From Anarhynchus alexandrinus (Eukaryota > Chordata > Aves > Charadriiformes > Charadriidae): a DNA stretch of 64,000 nt. Below the pieces are notes generated by a model. The model saw only the letters and a list, made by a program, of their open reading frames with translations. It was not told the DNA's origin and did no database searches. This document shows positions 38,164 through 50,570 of this stretch, one piece after another (position 1 is the first letter of the stretch; each line of letters starts with the position of its first letter). Position numbers and translations under genes: made by a program. The DNA is taken from NCBI GenBank assembly GCA_008711295.1, contig VUYV01000147.1, positions 510,552-574,551 on the forward strand, given 5' to 3'.

Positions 38164-41100
38164 CACCACAGAAAAGGAGTATGACTTACTTTATAACTCC
38201 AGTACTTTTGTTCATGGGACAGTAGAGGTCCACTGTGTCACAGTCTGTACAAACAGAATGTGAAATACCTCCTCAAGTAGTAATACTTCAAGTGTTTTAC
38301 ATCTAGAGACCTTAAAAAGATATCTTCGGCATGCATTTTGTATGCCATATTCCTGGTTTCACAATGCGTAACTATATTTAATTTTTTTATTTTTTTTAAA
38401 GGAGAGCTTAAATAACTTTGCCTTTATTCTAAGTACTCATGACGTGCCAGAAAACTCAGACACGTTTCTTTTCTGATCTTTAGTTTTTCTCTTTATTATT
38501 AATTATACACATTTGGGAATGTTTGTCTAATCTACTTGAAATTAGGGGAATTATTCTACTTTGTTGAATTTTAAGAATGATGTGATCTTTTATGTCATTA
38601 TAGGAGAGAGACACCTCCATTACGGGAATTCATTTGCAACCTCAACTTTATCTGTAGCTGTGCACGATGAAACATCAGCAGTAAAATCAGTTGCTGCTTC
38701 TTTTTTCCTAAAGGTTGAAGCCTCCAGGACTGCCACTGAAGTTTAACTGAGGTTAAGAGAGGAAAAGCGGTAGAGATTTGTTGTCTATACCCGACCTAAT
38801 TATAAGACAGCATCTTTTCTCACGTATTCCAGAAGAATATACTGTGATACTCCATATGAGTTTACTGATTCCTAGAGACCAAAAATAATGGTATACCACT
38901 ATTTACGTCCTTCATCCAGGCTATTAACTGTATTCTCTCCCGGCAGTGCGGTAAGACAGATTTCCCCTTTATATGCCGAGCTCTGGGAATCGTTATAGCT
39001 TGAGTAAGAGTCCACCTAAAATTGGTGGTTGGGTCTGTGCTGAGGAAAGAACAGGATAATATTAGCCAGGGGAGGACTCAGTCACCTTTTATTCTGCATT
39101 CAGTCATGACAAATCCTATGCCAGCTTTCAGAAAATACAACCCAGCTACCAGAAGATGTAACTTGTCTTCCTTTTCACCTCTCAGAGGTCCACAAGGTTT
39201 GTTCCAGTGCAAAGTTCTTTGTAGTACGGTTTTGGTTTTTTCCATTTCCTCTTCAACCTCACTTATTAAAAGCAACAGGAACTGTGGCTTGTCCCATACA
39301 GGCAGCATTCAGGAAAAACTCCTAACAAGCCAAGTGCTTTCTCCCAGCCTGAGTTTGAACTTTCTATGCACTTTAACTCTTCTTTTTGTTATGTCAGTGC
39401 ACACTCAAATAAAGTTATTTGGCTCCCCACTGCTTTGCTTTGCTTCTAGTCTTCCAAAGTCCCCTCTCTGCCGCCCCTGAAGCACTTTTGACCACATTTT
39501 CATGGAAACTCACTGACATGTTGCTGTACTGGATGTTTTGAGTACTTGCCTGCCTTCAGGTGAAAATCTGAGAATCCGTGATGGCCTATAATGTGAGAAA
39601 TAAGTAAGCAGGCAGTTAGTCCATGTTGCTCGTCACTGCTGACTTTCAAAGTAATGTTTGGTTTAGTTTTAACTGCCTTACTTTTTTCATCTTTTTCCTC
39701 CCTGCTGTGTAACACATAATAAAAGCCCTCATTCTTTTACCAAAGCATGCTCTCTCCTTTGGGACCAAGTAAAATAATATATTTTCTTAAAAGGTAATTT
39801 GCTTGAGAGAATTACTTTGTGTGATTCAGTGCATTCTTGCAGACAGCTCTGAATTTATGCAAACTAACATTTTCCATCAAACCATGCAGAATTAAGCATC
39901 AACCATATTATTTCAGTTTTAGAACAAATATTTGAAACAATAGCAAAGCCAATGGGATCAGCTGTCACACTCAGTTGTAGCAATTCCTTTTTTGTTGAGA
40001 CATTTTCTTCCCTCTGTTCCCTTTCCTAATCTTTAGGAGATTCTTAAGACTAATCTGGTCACTAAAAGGAGAGCAAAATCAGTGACTTCTGTCAGTCAAA
40101 TAAACATATACATTTTGCAGGGCAGACCATGCAGCTTCCTTGCTTGCTTATCTTATCACAGCATCTCCTGAGCAGTCTATCTGCCTTATCATCAGCTTAT
40201 GGAACCTGAAGGATTGACAGAACACCGCTTCTAAAGTTTCTCTCGGTATATAAGGTGATTGCAGGCATTAATCACAGAATAAGAACCTTAGCCACTTTCC
40301 TCCCTGCAGCTAAAACAGGCTGGCAGTGGCAGAGAGAAAGAATAAGAAAAATCAGGAAAAAACAAGATTGCTGGGGTCTAATTCAACCATCCCTGAAGTT
40401 AAAGGAAGATTTTTCACTGACATTAAGGAGCCGGATCTGCTGCTAAGGTCATACAAGCCATGGACAATATTTGAAGATTTCCACAGAACAGCTTGTAGTA
40501 TTTTTTAATTCAAACTTAGCTGAGCTGTGAACAAACTGTGAAGCAAGTGGGAAAGCAGATGAATTCTTTTCCTGGTGTCTGCAGAGCAGTGCCAGAAGTC
40601 TGAGTAGCCAGCTAGGGAACTGGAAATTCTTACTGCTGAGAAGCATTAGGATATAACTTATACTGTAAATACATGGTGGGATGATTTATGCAACTGAATT
40701 TAAAAATAATTAGGTGAAATATGTTTACAAAAAAAGAGTAGGTAAAAGAAGTGAGTGTGGCACTCTGTGTTAGAGAGATGATTATCTGTGTTAGAGCCAT
40801 TGTCTGGAAAGAAAATTTGTATTGTTCTTGGTGACTTCATTTTTAAAGACCTATGCTGGATGTTGTATGCAGTCTGTAGTAAAACATCATTAAAGTTTCT
40901 AAAAATGATAGATGATAATTATCTAACACAAAAGGTATTGAACCTAACATGAGGTAATTCTATTTTGAGCCTCATTACATTGAATAAAGATGAACAGATC
41001 AGTGGATCTAATTAAATTCATTATTTGAAAACAGAGGACAGTAATATATATACTCAGTATTTCAAAAGAGTGAATTTTACAAACCTAGAGAAAATTATGA

Positions 41101-44100
41101 GAGATAATTGTTTTGGAAGAATACATACAGACAGCAAATTGTGAAAGCAATCTGAAAGTTGTTTAACAAGAATTTATGAGATGTCCAGAAACCACTTCTC
41201 ATAATTAAGAAATAGCACACCTGTGTATTAAAACTCCTCCTACTTCAGGTCTGAAGTGAATGTATCAATTAAAATTAAAAAAAAACATATCGCAAATTGG
41301 AGAAAGGGAGGGTGAGAATAATCATTGTAAATGAAATTATAATTTAGAAAGTGTAGCAAAGAGATATAGGACCCCAAAGACACCATGAAAAAATGCATCT
41401 CCCAGGGATTAAGACAGTAAGAAAACAATTTTTTTTAGGAATTAGGAAACAAAAGGCTAGGTTTAGTGTAAAAATCTTAAACAGAAATACTAATAGTGAC
41501 ATAAATTAAGTATGAATGGAAGTATATGTCTATATATGTGACTGTGTTTACTTGTCTAAAAGCACCAGGAGAAAAAACAGAACAAAATTAAAGGGGAAAG
41601 TATGCATTAACTACTACAGAGCCCCATGTATATGTGATTTCATTCAAAGGGAGAGGTGGAAAAACTGACCTATAGATAAGTGTTAAGGGCATGAAGTAGA
41701 GGAAAGTATCTATAAAATATGCAGATAAGGCAAGAAACAGTACTGTGAAATTCAGGATTTTTGCCTAATATTTATGGGGGATGAGACAAAATAATGAGGC
41801 AAAAGATCCCAAACTTCATCCATTCCAGAAGAATACAGAAGGTAAATCCAAAATCTGTTTGTCATCACTAGTCCAGATGAACAGCAGAGATATTGAGCAC
41901 TTGACCGCCAGCATCCCTTGTCCTCCTTGGTGCAGGCAAGTGGTCCTGGCCAAGCCACTAGGACACGCACACCAGTGCTCTTGAATACGTGGATGTGAGA
42001 GTGCGAAAAATCAACTTAGAGATTTTCTAGTGTAAGATCACCTTCCTCTTCTCTGAGATCTCTCACTGAATTTTGCTACACTGATTTCCTACACTCGTGG
42101 TAGAAGGAGGTTCTAAAATTGTTCTTAACTCTGAAAAAAAGATGCAACTGTTCATAAGTGGTTTCTGTAGAGAATCAGGAGGATGTGCTCAGGAAAACAG
42201 TGGGCCGTTTCGTAATTTTTCAGGATGAGCATTGTGCTATTCTGCATGAGACATTTGAAAGCTAACTCTCAGAGTTTCTAAGCTGTGTGTCTACACTCCA
42301 TTGTGTACATATTCTCTTGCCCAGCAAAAGAAACAGGCATCTCTGAAAGGAAATTTGTCCCAGCTCTGCTAACGACCTGTCTTAAGATAGGTGTGAGTTA
42401 TAAATTGAGGTGCCTATTTTTTTCCAAGCTTAGACTTGGACAATTAACTATTAGATAACTACAGTTACTATTTAAAATGGATGTTAAAATGTATCTTGTT
42501 AGTATTTTGAAAGCAGAATGCCCATCAAGGTTGTGCTTGGGAGACGTAACAAAAAATACACCTGACCTGATTATATTCTTATTCAAACGCTCTTACACGT
42601 GGAATTTTCAGGAGCTTGTGGATATCATTTCAATATTTAAAAAGCCAGTTAATTTCTGACTAGTGAAACCTGGCAACAATTCTGAGAAAAAGAATGTAAT
42701 TCTTAATACACGTTTTAATTGATAAAGAATAAAAAGTTAGGAATATAATTAGTGTCAATCATTACAGTTTTGGAGAAAGAGTCCTTACAGTCCTTGTTAA
42801 ACACACTTGATATAATTCTTTGATGTTATTGTAATATAGGCAATGAAAGATAAATAATGTATTTAGACTTTTAAAATGAATTTTGACACATTAATACACA
42901 ACATTCTGATTTAAAAATTAGTGCAACAATAGAATACATCTTATCACATCGGATACATCTGATCACAGTGGTGGCTGAGAAAGGAAAAAGGTCAACAAGC
43001 AAGTAGCTTTGTTATCATGGTGTGAGATTAAGGGATTTGCTATATTTTTTAATTTAGTGTTAATAAAGTTCTATCTTCATATAAATACCACATCAACACA
43101 GGCTTGTATCGGTTCAGGAAAATTATTTATTTTAAATGAAATCAAATGCTAAACAACATAATTAAATATTTTGTGGAAGTGCACTGAAAAGCAGGGTTAT
43201 TGAATTTCTTTCCCTCCTCTTCCAAGAAGATCCATGAAGGAGGCTTTCCTGTATAGTTTCTATGCCTAACACATGTTCATGCAGGGAATCAAATACATAG
43301 TTGGGAAAATAGTTAGGCTTAAATGAACTGTTCCAGTGGAGTAACTACAGATGGTGAGAAAGGCAATCAGAGCTAATTCAGCAGTCTGGCATATTAGCAT
43401 GTACTCTGCATGTAGGAGAGCTGTACTAACTGAATAATTTTTTGTTAAATTCTTCTTAGTTTATTTTTCCATCTGATTAAATCTTAAGGAGAAATCTTTT
43501 TCTCTCTCTTTTTTTAAGCACTCTTTTTTACTCCATTTTATTTCATTGTCTTTTGGCATGTCTCAACTCTGACCATAATTTGATCTTTACTTTTTAATTG
43601 CCTTTCTATCTATCATCTGCTTTGTTTTTCAAAAAGTGAAATATTTCAGGTTAAAACAGCCTATGAAATGAAGCATTTTACCTGGGACTAAAAAGTCTTA
43701 TACTGAACATTAAGGAATTTTGATATTTTCTCAGAGTGCTTGGCTGTGCTTATTTACACATTTTTCTAAACACATTTTAGTCCTTTGGGAGGTGCTTCCC
43801 CTGAGGTGAAGTAGTGTCAAATAGTGATATGATAGCAGAAGAACCATTTTGTGCATTCTACACTAATCCAGGTATGTAGTATTTTAAAACAAGCAGCCAG
43901 CCTTGCTGGTGTAGGAAACACTCCCATGGAGTTCAAACATTACAGTCAAACGACCGACAAATGCAAAAATGTTTTAATGTGCAGATGTAATTTGGAAATC
44001 CTGATCTGCTCGGTTTGTATTGTAGGCAGGTTGGCAATTTCTGGTGGTAGCTGTCATACCCAGTTGCTTCCGCTTGGGGGTATTCTGACAAGGCTAATAA

Positions 44101-44999
44101 ATAGCTTCTAGCTGTGACTGGCCTTTCCTTACATGCCCTTTCCGCTCTTGTCCTTGCCGTTTCTTCGAAGGCTGACCACCAGGGCAGCCCTCAGTCCTTT
44201 CTTCTTTCTAGGCCAGGCTGCCTATGGCTAAGTCTACTCTGGACATTTAACAAAGACCTCCACCCAGGCACGTGTATTCACTCATTGACAACGAACAGTC
44301 CGCTTCCATCCTCAGTCTAGGGTGAAAATACCCAAGTCTTGCAAACGTCTTGGGAGATAAGGGAAGATGCAGCCCACAGGGCACGCGTGGGGTCCCTCCT
44401 TACACAGGGTGGGTGGAGAGATGGCAAATAACACAAGTGCTCAAGCTGAGCCGTGACAGAGGACTGTTTAAAAAACTCCATCCCCCCTGTATCCAACTGC
44501 GTGAGTGCTTTTTCCCTGTGCTATTCCCTTTTGTAAACAGATACCTTAAAACAGCATATTTTGAGCTAACATTGACTTAGCACTAGAACAGTTGAAAATA
44601 AAACCACTCAGACAGGAGCACTTCCCAAACAGAATGCTAAAACTAAGAGCTGGGAGGCAATTTAAGAAGCAGTTCCTTTTGCCGCTCATTTTTAATTGAT
44701 GCCTCACAGCTAAGGCTTTCAGTGCCATAATTTGGACACGAGAACACAGGATCAGAAGACTCAATAAAAGCAAGTGCTGGGGCCAGGCTGGACCGAATGT
44801 GCATTGACAAATGGCGTAACAGGTGTTCAGGAAACGGGCCTAACAGAAAGTATTGCTGTTGGAAAGGTAAGAATAGGATATCAAATCCAAAATGAGTTTT
44901 GAAGTTTGACAAAGGGCCTTTCTTTCTTTGAGCTCTTATGGCCATCACTAACATGTTTGGATATTTCGTAGAATTTCGACAACGTGCTGATGCATGAAA

Positions 45000-45015
45000 C
45001 TTTTTTTTTTTTTTT
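45000..45015 (+). repeat. Poly-T run
   Basis: Uninterrupted T run of about 16 bases inside the intron. Confidence 0.8.
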
Positions 45016-48000
45016 AAATGGGAAAAAACCTTTCTATCAAGGCAGGAAAAGCACTGTCATTTCAGCACATACATACTGTACTGGCACGCTCAGAGTTCTC
45101 CCATTTCTCTCTACCAATCATGCTCTGTATCCAAAAAGCTGCAAAACCTGTTATGTTCACAATGTTTGCTTTCTATTATCAACTGAAAGCTGAAGGACAC
45201 AGAAATGGTAAGTCCCTTCCACAAATCTCAACAGCTATTGTTTACAAACTCTGGGAAAAAGATGTCAAAGACATCAGCTGAAAGGAAAACTTACAGTTTT
45301 TGTAGAAAGTTTCAATTTAGAAATTCTGAACTCACTGTATGTGATTTGAAATTGGCAATTACATAATACATAATTTTAAGAAAGTATATACAGAGTGCAA
45401 AAATGGGTTTGTTTAATAAGGACTGAATTCAGAAGATTAAAAAAAACAACAAAAAAAATCCCACCTCTATCATCCTGTGGTCTGTGTTAGGTACCAAATA
45501 AAATTATTTGATATAAGTAACAACGAGAAGATGTTAGAGGTTAGAACTATGTTATGCTCTGATTAAACTAAAAATTAAGCATGGAAAAGCAGACACCCGT
45601 GGGGAAGACTGTAAATGTCTGTCTAATGTGATAACGTCTCTGAAAGACTTATGCTTTGGTTGAGGTTGAGGCTAGTCATATAAACGTTAATAGACTAAAT
45701 TCAGCAGGGGAGAAGACATCGTGTGGGTAAGGCCTGTGCTGACACTTACCTGCGGTTTAATTATACAGCGACCCTTTGGGTCAGCAGATATCGTTTGAAC
45801 TCCCAAATGCAGGTTAAGGGGCAAAATAATAATGCTGTGAGTACGAAACAAATGAGATAAGCTTGCTACAAACTGCAAAGAGCTGAGAAAATATCATTGT
45901 TCTTATGTTAATATGGAAGATGACTCTGGCTTTTGTCTTCCTGATTTTTTCATAGGCTTGGTTTATTTGTGATGCTTTTAAACTCAATCTGTTACCTAAA
46001 TGTTCCCCAAGGATTGTTTTCACAGGAAAGAAAACACATGTTGTTCTTTAGGCAACTGCCTGACTTGCCAGTCAGTCAAAACCACGATTACAAACCGCAT
46101 GATACCAAAAGGTACTGTTACACGTGTGCTACCTGCCGTCTGCATATCTGCCAGATACCTGGTCTTTTTAATAAAGTAGACTGTTAGATGGCAGGAACGG
46201 TAGAATTTCGAACACTTCTGTGAAGTTCATGTACAAAAGAAATGCTAATTACACTGCAAGTTAATTGGGTCATGAGACCTGTATTAGAATGGAGCTAAGC
46301 CACTGCAGTGGGGAGATTTGGGTGACTGAAGCACCACAAGCTATGTAGTCGAACGTCCCAGCTCCTAAGTGAAATGGCACCTGTGAGTCATACAAAACCG
46401 TTGCTGTAATGAAATCATTGAAAACAACCAGAAAAGGTATCTAGTCAATAACTTTATTATTATATCAGTAATAATAACTGAGGTACATCTATTTCAGTAC
46501 ATAAAGGCATAGACCTTTTTAATCGAGATGTACTAGGGCATGTATTTAATACGATTCTTCCAGCTCTAATTCACCTGAAAGCTGAAGATATCTGCATCTA
46601 GACCAAAGCCTGGTGAAACAGGCAATGCTGCTCATTCATACAAAGGGCACTCCATTTTGTTCATTGACTTAGAGAAAAAATACTGCTCTAATTTAAGGAC
46701 TTCTAATCTTTCTTCTCTGGTTGATGCTCATCCCACAATCTGCCCAAAAAGGGATGTGGCTGGAAGAAAAGGAGAATACATTTTATACATTGATGATTAT
46801 TTAGTGTTTGAAAAATTGCCTCTCTTCATAGCCCTCCTTATGGATCAGGCCAGGGAGTACCTGTGTCACTTAGAAGCGGGGAGGGGGCTAGGTATGAACC
46901 CTACAAAGCTGAGACAAGCACCCACCTTTGTGATGAGCTCCAGCAGAGCTGGGCTCCTAGACTGCCCTCACAGAAACTGTCTGCTGGGTCTAAAACCTGA
47001 GGGAGTTGACAGAAAACACCAAAGACAGAAGCATGCCTGAAATTCTTGTCCTCCACATGGCCTCGTGTTCACGGTTGTGAATGGAAAACTCTGAAATTAA
47101 GATTTAGACCGTTAAACTCACCTCTTCTCCTTTGGCTCCCGAAGGCAGTCAGTGGCACTACCCACTCAGAAAGTGAGAGAAGAAGAGTGGGTCCCCCCTT
47201 CTGTGAGGAGGTGTTTCTGTCGGGGATCCATGGGTTTTGCAGAGCAGATGGGGTTGCTCAGGTTTGGTCAGAAATAGAGTTTAGATAGGTTTGATGCGAA
47301 TCAAGTCCTTGTGTCAAGCCGTAATAGCAAACATGAGCACAAATGCTCATATTTCATCATGTCATCAGTGCTGTAAGAAATACTGAAGTGAAAATTTCTG
47401 TAGAACTGGTTAACTGCCTTTTGTTTCCTCCCTACCTTTCTTCAGCCATCAAGAACAAAAACGCCTGACCAGTCTGACTAATGTGCATTGCTTAATTTCA
47501 GCTTTGTAGCATAAAAAGAGAAATGTCACGGAAATATCTTTCCTAAATTGGATCTTTTTATGAATAACTATTGTTCAAGGGTTTTGTTGGTTTTGTGCTG
47601 ATGGAAATTAAACCACATAAAAGTGTCGTTTGTCCTTAAATATAGAGAAGAAAGAAGGAAAAAGACAAAGAAATACCCACAGTGTTCTGTGAAACTAAAA
47701 TGCCAGGATTTTTTTTACTGGATAAAAAAAGTATAATTCTGTTCCTTTCAGACACCATTTAGAGAAAAGTATGTCTATATGATTTACATGTATTTTTAAA
47801 CACCTAAATAATTTCTCACAGTCTAGAATCTCAGCTGTGAGAAGAATCTCTTTAGCAGTGGACTTAAGAGCAAAGGTCATATGAGGCACACAGAAGCTGC
47901 AGAGACAACACAAGCAAAGTCTGATGTCACTCTAATGCCATTTTCTTTCCAGAGGTCTGTTAACAATTTTTATAGACTGAAGACAATTGTCATTGCTGGA

Positions 48001-48415
48001 TCTATCTACAGTGCTATTTTTAATTTGAATGAAACTTGTACAGATGATGCTACAGTTGCTTAATTTTACTGATATTGAACCTGTTTCATTAATATGTATG
48101 TTGATTCAATAACTGCCTATGAACCTTCTAAAATGTGTTTCTAATCTCATCAGCGTTAAATATTAATTAGGAACCTGACTCTATCATTCAGTCACATTTT
48201 CTTTTTCCTAGCTTATCATTACATGTGTGTCGATAGGAGCAGTTATTTTTGCTGATAATTTCATTTATCATAAATAAACACATTTCTCATGATTGTCACT
48301 TGCTTAGCTGAATGCAGCAGTACTTCCACCATGCAGTTAGGTGAAAGCAGTGTTCAACGGAGGGCAGGTTTGGGAGTGTGGCCTCTAGTAAACATTTTGC
48401 CTCAGGGATTTTCTG

Positions 48416-48445
48416 CTATCTTTTCTTTCTCTTTTTCTTTTTCAG
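48416..48445 (+). other. Polypyrimidine tract and splice acceptor of the SLC32A1-like gene
   Basis: An almost pure CT run of about 25 bases leads directly to CAG|GGAATA, a strong acceptor. Reading on from it gives GIFVLGLPYA, the block that follows NAIQ in SLC32 proteins. Confidence 0.9.
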
Positions 48446-49597
48446 GGAATATTTGTCCTAGGATTGCCATATGCTCTTCTCCACAGTGGGTACAGTGGCC
48501 TGTTTCTTATTATCTTGGCTGCAGCATTATGCTGTTACACAGGCAAAATTCTAATCGCTTGCCTGTATGAAGAAAATGAAGATGGGCAGCTCATAAGAGT
48601 GAGACACACGTATGAAGATATTGCGAACGCCTGCTGCAAAAAGCTGTCTCCCAAACTAGGTGGCATAGTTGTCAATGTGACCCAAGTGATGGAACTGATC
48701 ATGACATGCATTTTGTATCTGGTTGTTAGTGGGAACTTGCTGTCACATAGTTTTCCATACGTACCAGTGACTGAGAAAACTTGGTCTGTAATTGCATTTG
48801 TTACACTGCTGCCTTGCGTGTTTATCAAGACTCTCAAAATTGTTTCCAAACTCAGCCAGCTTTGCTCCTTGGTCCATTTCATTATCATCCTTGTAGTGAT
48901 GACTTACTGTCTCACACAAATACATCAGTGGTCCTGGGCAAAATTCAGACTCTCCGTTGAGTTTGAGGACTTCTTGGTCTCTGTAGGGGTGATCATTTTC
49001 AGTTACACTTCGCAAATATTTCTTCCTACGCTTGAAGGTAACATGAAAAACCCAGGGGAATTTAGATGTATGCTGAATTGGACTCACTTTTTTGCTTGTG
49101 TCTCGAAAACCACCTTTGCACTGACTGCATTCTTGACCTGGGGTGAAGAGACGAAGGAAGTTATTACTGACAACCTGCCATCATTTCTTCAAACCCTAGT
49201 GAATTTGTGTCTCTTAACCAAGGCTCTTCTTTCTTACCCTTTGCCCTTTTTTGCAGCTACAGAAATTGTGTACGCTTGTATTTCTAGAGGCAACCATTCC
49301 AATTACAGATCTCCACTATTCGCTCTGGGTGTAAGAGGCTCATTTCTCCTGTTAACTCTGCTGATGGCCATGTTCATACCACATTTTGCCCTGTTGATGG
49401 GTTTAACAGGCAGTGTAACAGGTGCTGCTATGACTTTTCTTCTTCCTTCTCTCTTCCATTTAAAACTTAAATGGAAAAAACTATCCTTCTTAGAGAAATG
49501 TGCAGATATCTCTGTTTTTATTTTGGGTTTCCTTTGTAGCATTGCAGGCATAGTTTGCTCAATAAAAGGGTTGCTTGAAGTATTTGGAGGAGTGTAA
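48446..49597 (+). CDS. SLC32A1-like: SLC32 family vesicular inhibitory amino acid transporter-like, coding exon 2 (terminal)
   Basis: This exon encodes residues 104-486 and ends at TAA. The acceptor is a strong pyrimidine tract followed by TTTTTCAG. The phase joins exon 1 without a break. Visible family blocks are GIFVLGLPYA (104-113), CCYTGKILIACLYEENEDG (132-150), MTCILYLVVSGN (189-200), FSYTSQIFLPTLEGNM (288-303), NWTH (314-317), ETKEVITDNLP (338-348), KALLSYPLPFFAA (362-374) and PHFALLMGLTGSVTGA (415-430). The hydrophobic pattern fits the roughly nine-helix, cytosolic N-terminus model of SLC32 in the amino acid/auxin permease superfamily. By eye roughly 60% of core residues match human SLC32A1, too low for the avian SLC32A1 orthologue, so I call it a paralogue. 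The loop after residue 377 is shorter than in SLC32A1. The C-terminus ends EVFGGV and lacks the SLC32A1 tail. The frame has no stop or frameshift, which argues for a working gene. Substrate is unknown. Confidence 0.92.
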   Translation, partial: GIFVLGLPYALLHSGYSGLFLIILAAALCCYTGKILIACLYEENEDGQLIRVRHTYEDIANACCKKLSPKLGGIVVNVTQVMELIMTCILYLVVSGNLLSHSFPYVPVTEKTWSVIAFVTLLPCVFIKTLKIVSKLSQLCSLVHFIIILVVMTYCLTQIHQWSWAKFRLSVEFEDFLVSVGVIIFSYTSQIFLPTLEGNMKNPGEFRCMLNWTHFFACVSKTTFALTAFLTWGEETKEVITDNLPSFLQTLVNLCLLTKALLSYPLPFFAATEIVYACISRGNHSNYRSPLFALGVRGSFLLLTLLMAMFIPHFALLMGLTGSVTGAAMTFLLPSLFHLKLKWKKLSFLEKCADISVFILGFLCSIAGIVCSIKGLLEVFGGV

Positions 49598-50570
49598 AAA
49601 GATTTCCTGAAAGCCGAATAAGGCCCAAATCTTATAAATGCTATTATCCTGTTAGTCAGTATATAAAAGATTTTGTTACTAGGTAAAATTAAGCATATGC
49701 TTAAATGTTTGTAGGATCAGAGCTTTAACTGTAAAAGTACGTGGCTCCAAACAAATTGGAAAATAACCTTTACAGCCAAAAAGAACAAAATTACCCCTAC
49801 TTAAAATGTTGAAAGGAAAGAAGGTGCTGGAGATGGTTTACCATGAAAACAGTTTTAAACTAATCTTATATAGTTTGGTTCATACATGACATACACATCC
49901 TAAAATGGTTACTGCGAGTGATTCCAATTTAACCAGGATTTCTCACAGGGTTAGATACTCTTCAGTCTCATAGCTATCAAATCTAGCTTACAGGATATGA
50001 TGGAGTTTGAGAGAACTATCATTGCTAACGGATGAAATATGATTTCACATTATTGGCAGAATGTGAACAGAACAAATCAGTGAATTTCGGTTTTCATGTA
50101 AGACAAGTTCTGCTACTTGTTTTTTAAATGAGTAGGCAAAAAAATCCCTCAGTTTACAACAGCTTTGAAAGCCTGCTTTTATCACGAGGTCAAATGGGAA
50201 TACAGAGTAAAATGGGCATTCTGACATCTCACGGTCATGGAAAAGGGAATTTGTTCTGAAAGAAGCTACAGCCGATGACTGCAGCTTTTCTGCAAGTCTA
50301 ATTCCTAAGATTCATGCCTCTGCAATGCAGTTATTCTATTGGTTGGGTTACAAGAAGTCTCACTGGTAGCATGAAAAAGTTAATATGCAGTTCACTTTCC
50401 CTCTTAGGCAGGAAGATTCTTTGATCTTTGTATTTTGTCTGATGATATTAAAAGCTCAGTGAAGTAAATCAAGTTCAACAAACAGGCACACAGTTAACTT
50501 CCTGTATGACTTGCTAGATCTTTAGCTTTAAAAGATATTGGCTTAATAAAAAGATCAACATTGCAATGTA
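49598..50570 (+). other. Putative 3' UTR of the SLC32A1-like gene
   Basis: This follows the TAA stop. No canonical AATAAA occurs close after the stop. The first good one on this strand is at 50545-50550 (in GCTTAATAAAAAG), which would give a 3' UTR of about 1 kb. An AATAAA at 49561 lies inside the coding exon and is unlikely to be used. The end is a guess. Confidence 0.3.

Larger units (their letters stand above)
24250..48445 (+). other. Single large intron of the SLC32A1-like gene
   Basis: The donor is GTAACC at 24250 and the acceptor is a CT-rich tract ending TTTTTCAG at 48445. The intron is 24,196 bp and phase 0. It holds a MIR remnant (25355-25470), two inverted LTR ends (29690-29870, 30384-30930), a CR1 LINE (30985-32496), L2-like sequence near 33600-34300, an A-rich tract (38109-38163) and a poly-T run (45000-45015). 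I found no convincing coding exon inside it. Remaining open frames (for example near 36600-36905, 46657-47040 and 47046-47288) look like chance. Confidence 0.85.

Noticed and set aside
40255..40508. Sequence resembling an antisense CR1 tail (ATCACAGAATAAGAAC)
   Set aside because: Only a few bases match and no CR1 body follows on either side.
46657..47288. Intronic plus-strand open frames of 127 and 80 codons
   Set aside because: No family motif, no convincing splice acceptor and donor, and the frames lack a clear initiator; probably chance.
48535..49551. Minus-strand open frames (48535-48888, 48743-49087, 49303-49551) within exon 2
   Set aside because: They are shadows of the conserved plus-strand transporter exon.
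49559..49568. AATAAA near the end of the transporter frame as polyadenylation signal
   Set aside because: It is inside the coding exon, and the downstream family-conserved frame continues to the TAA.
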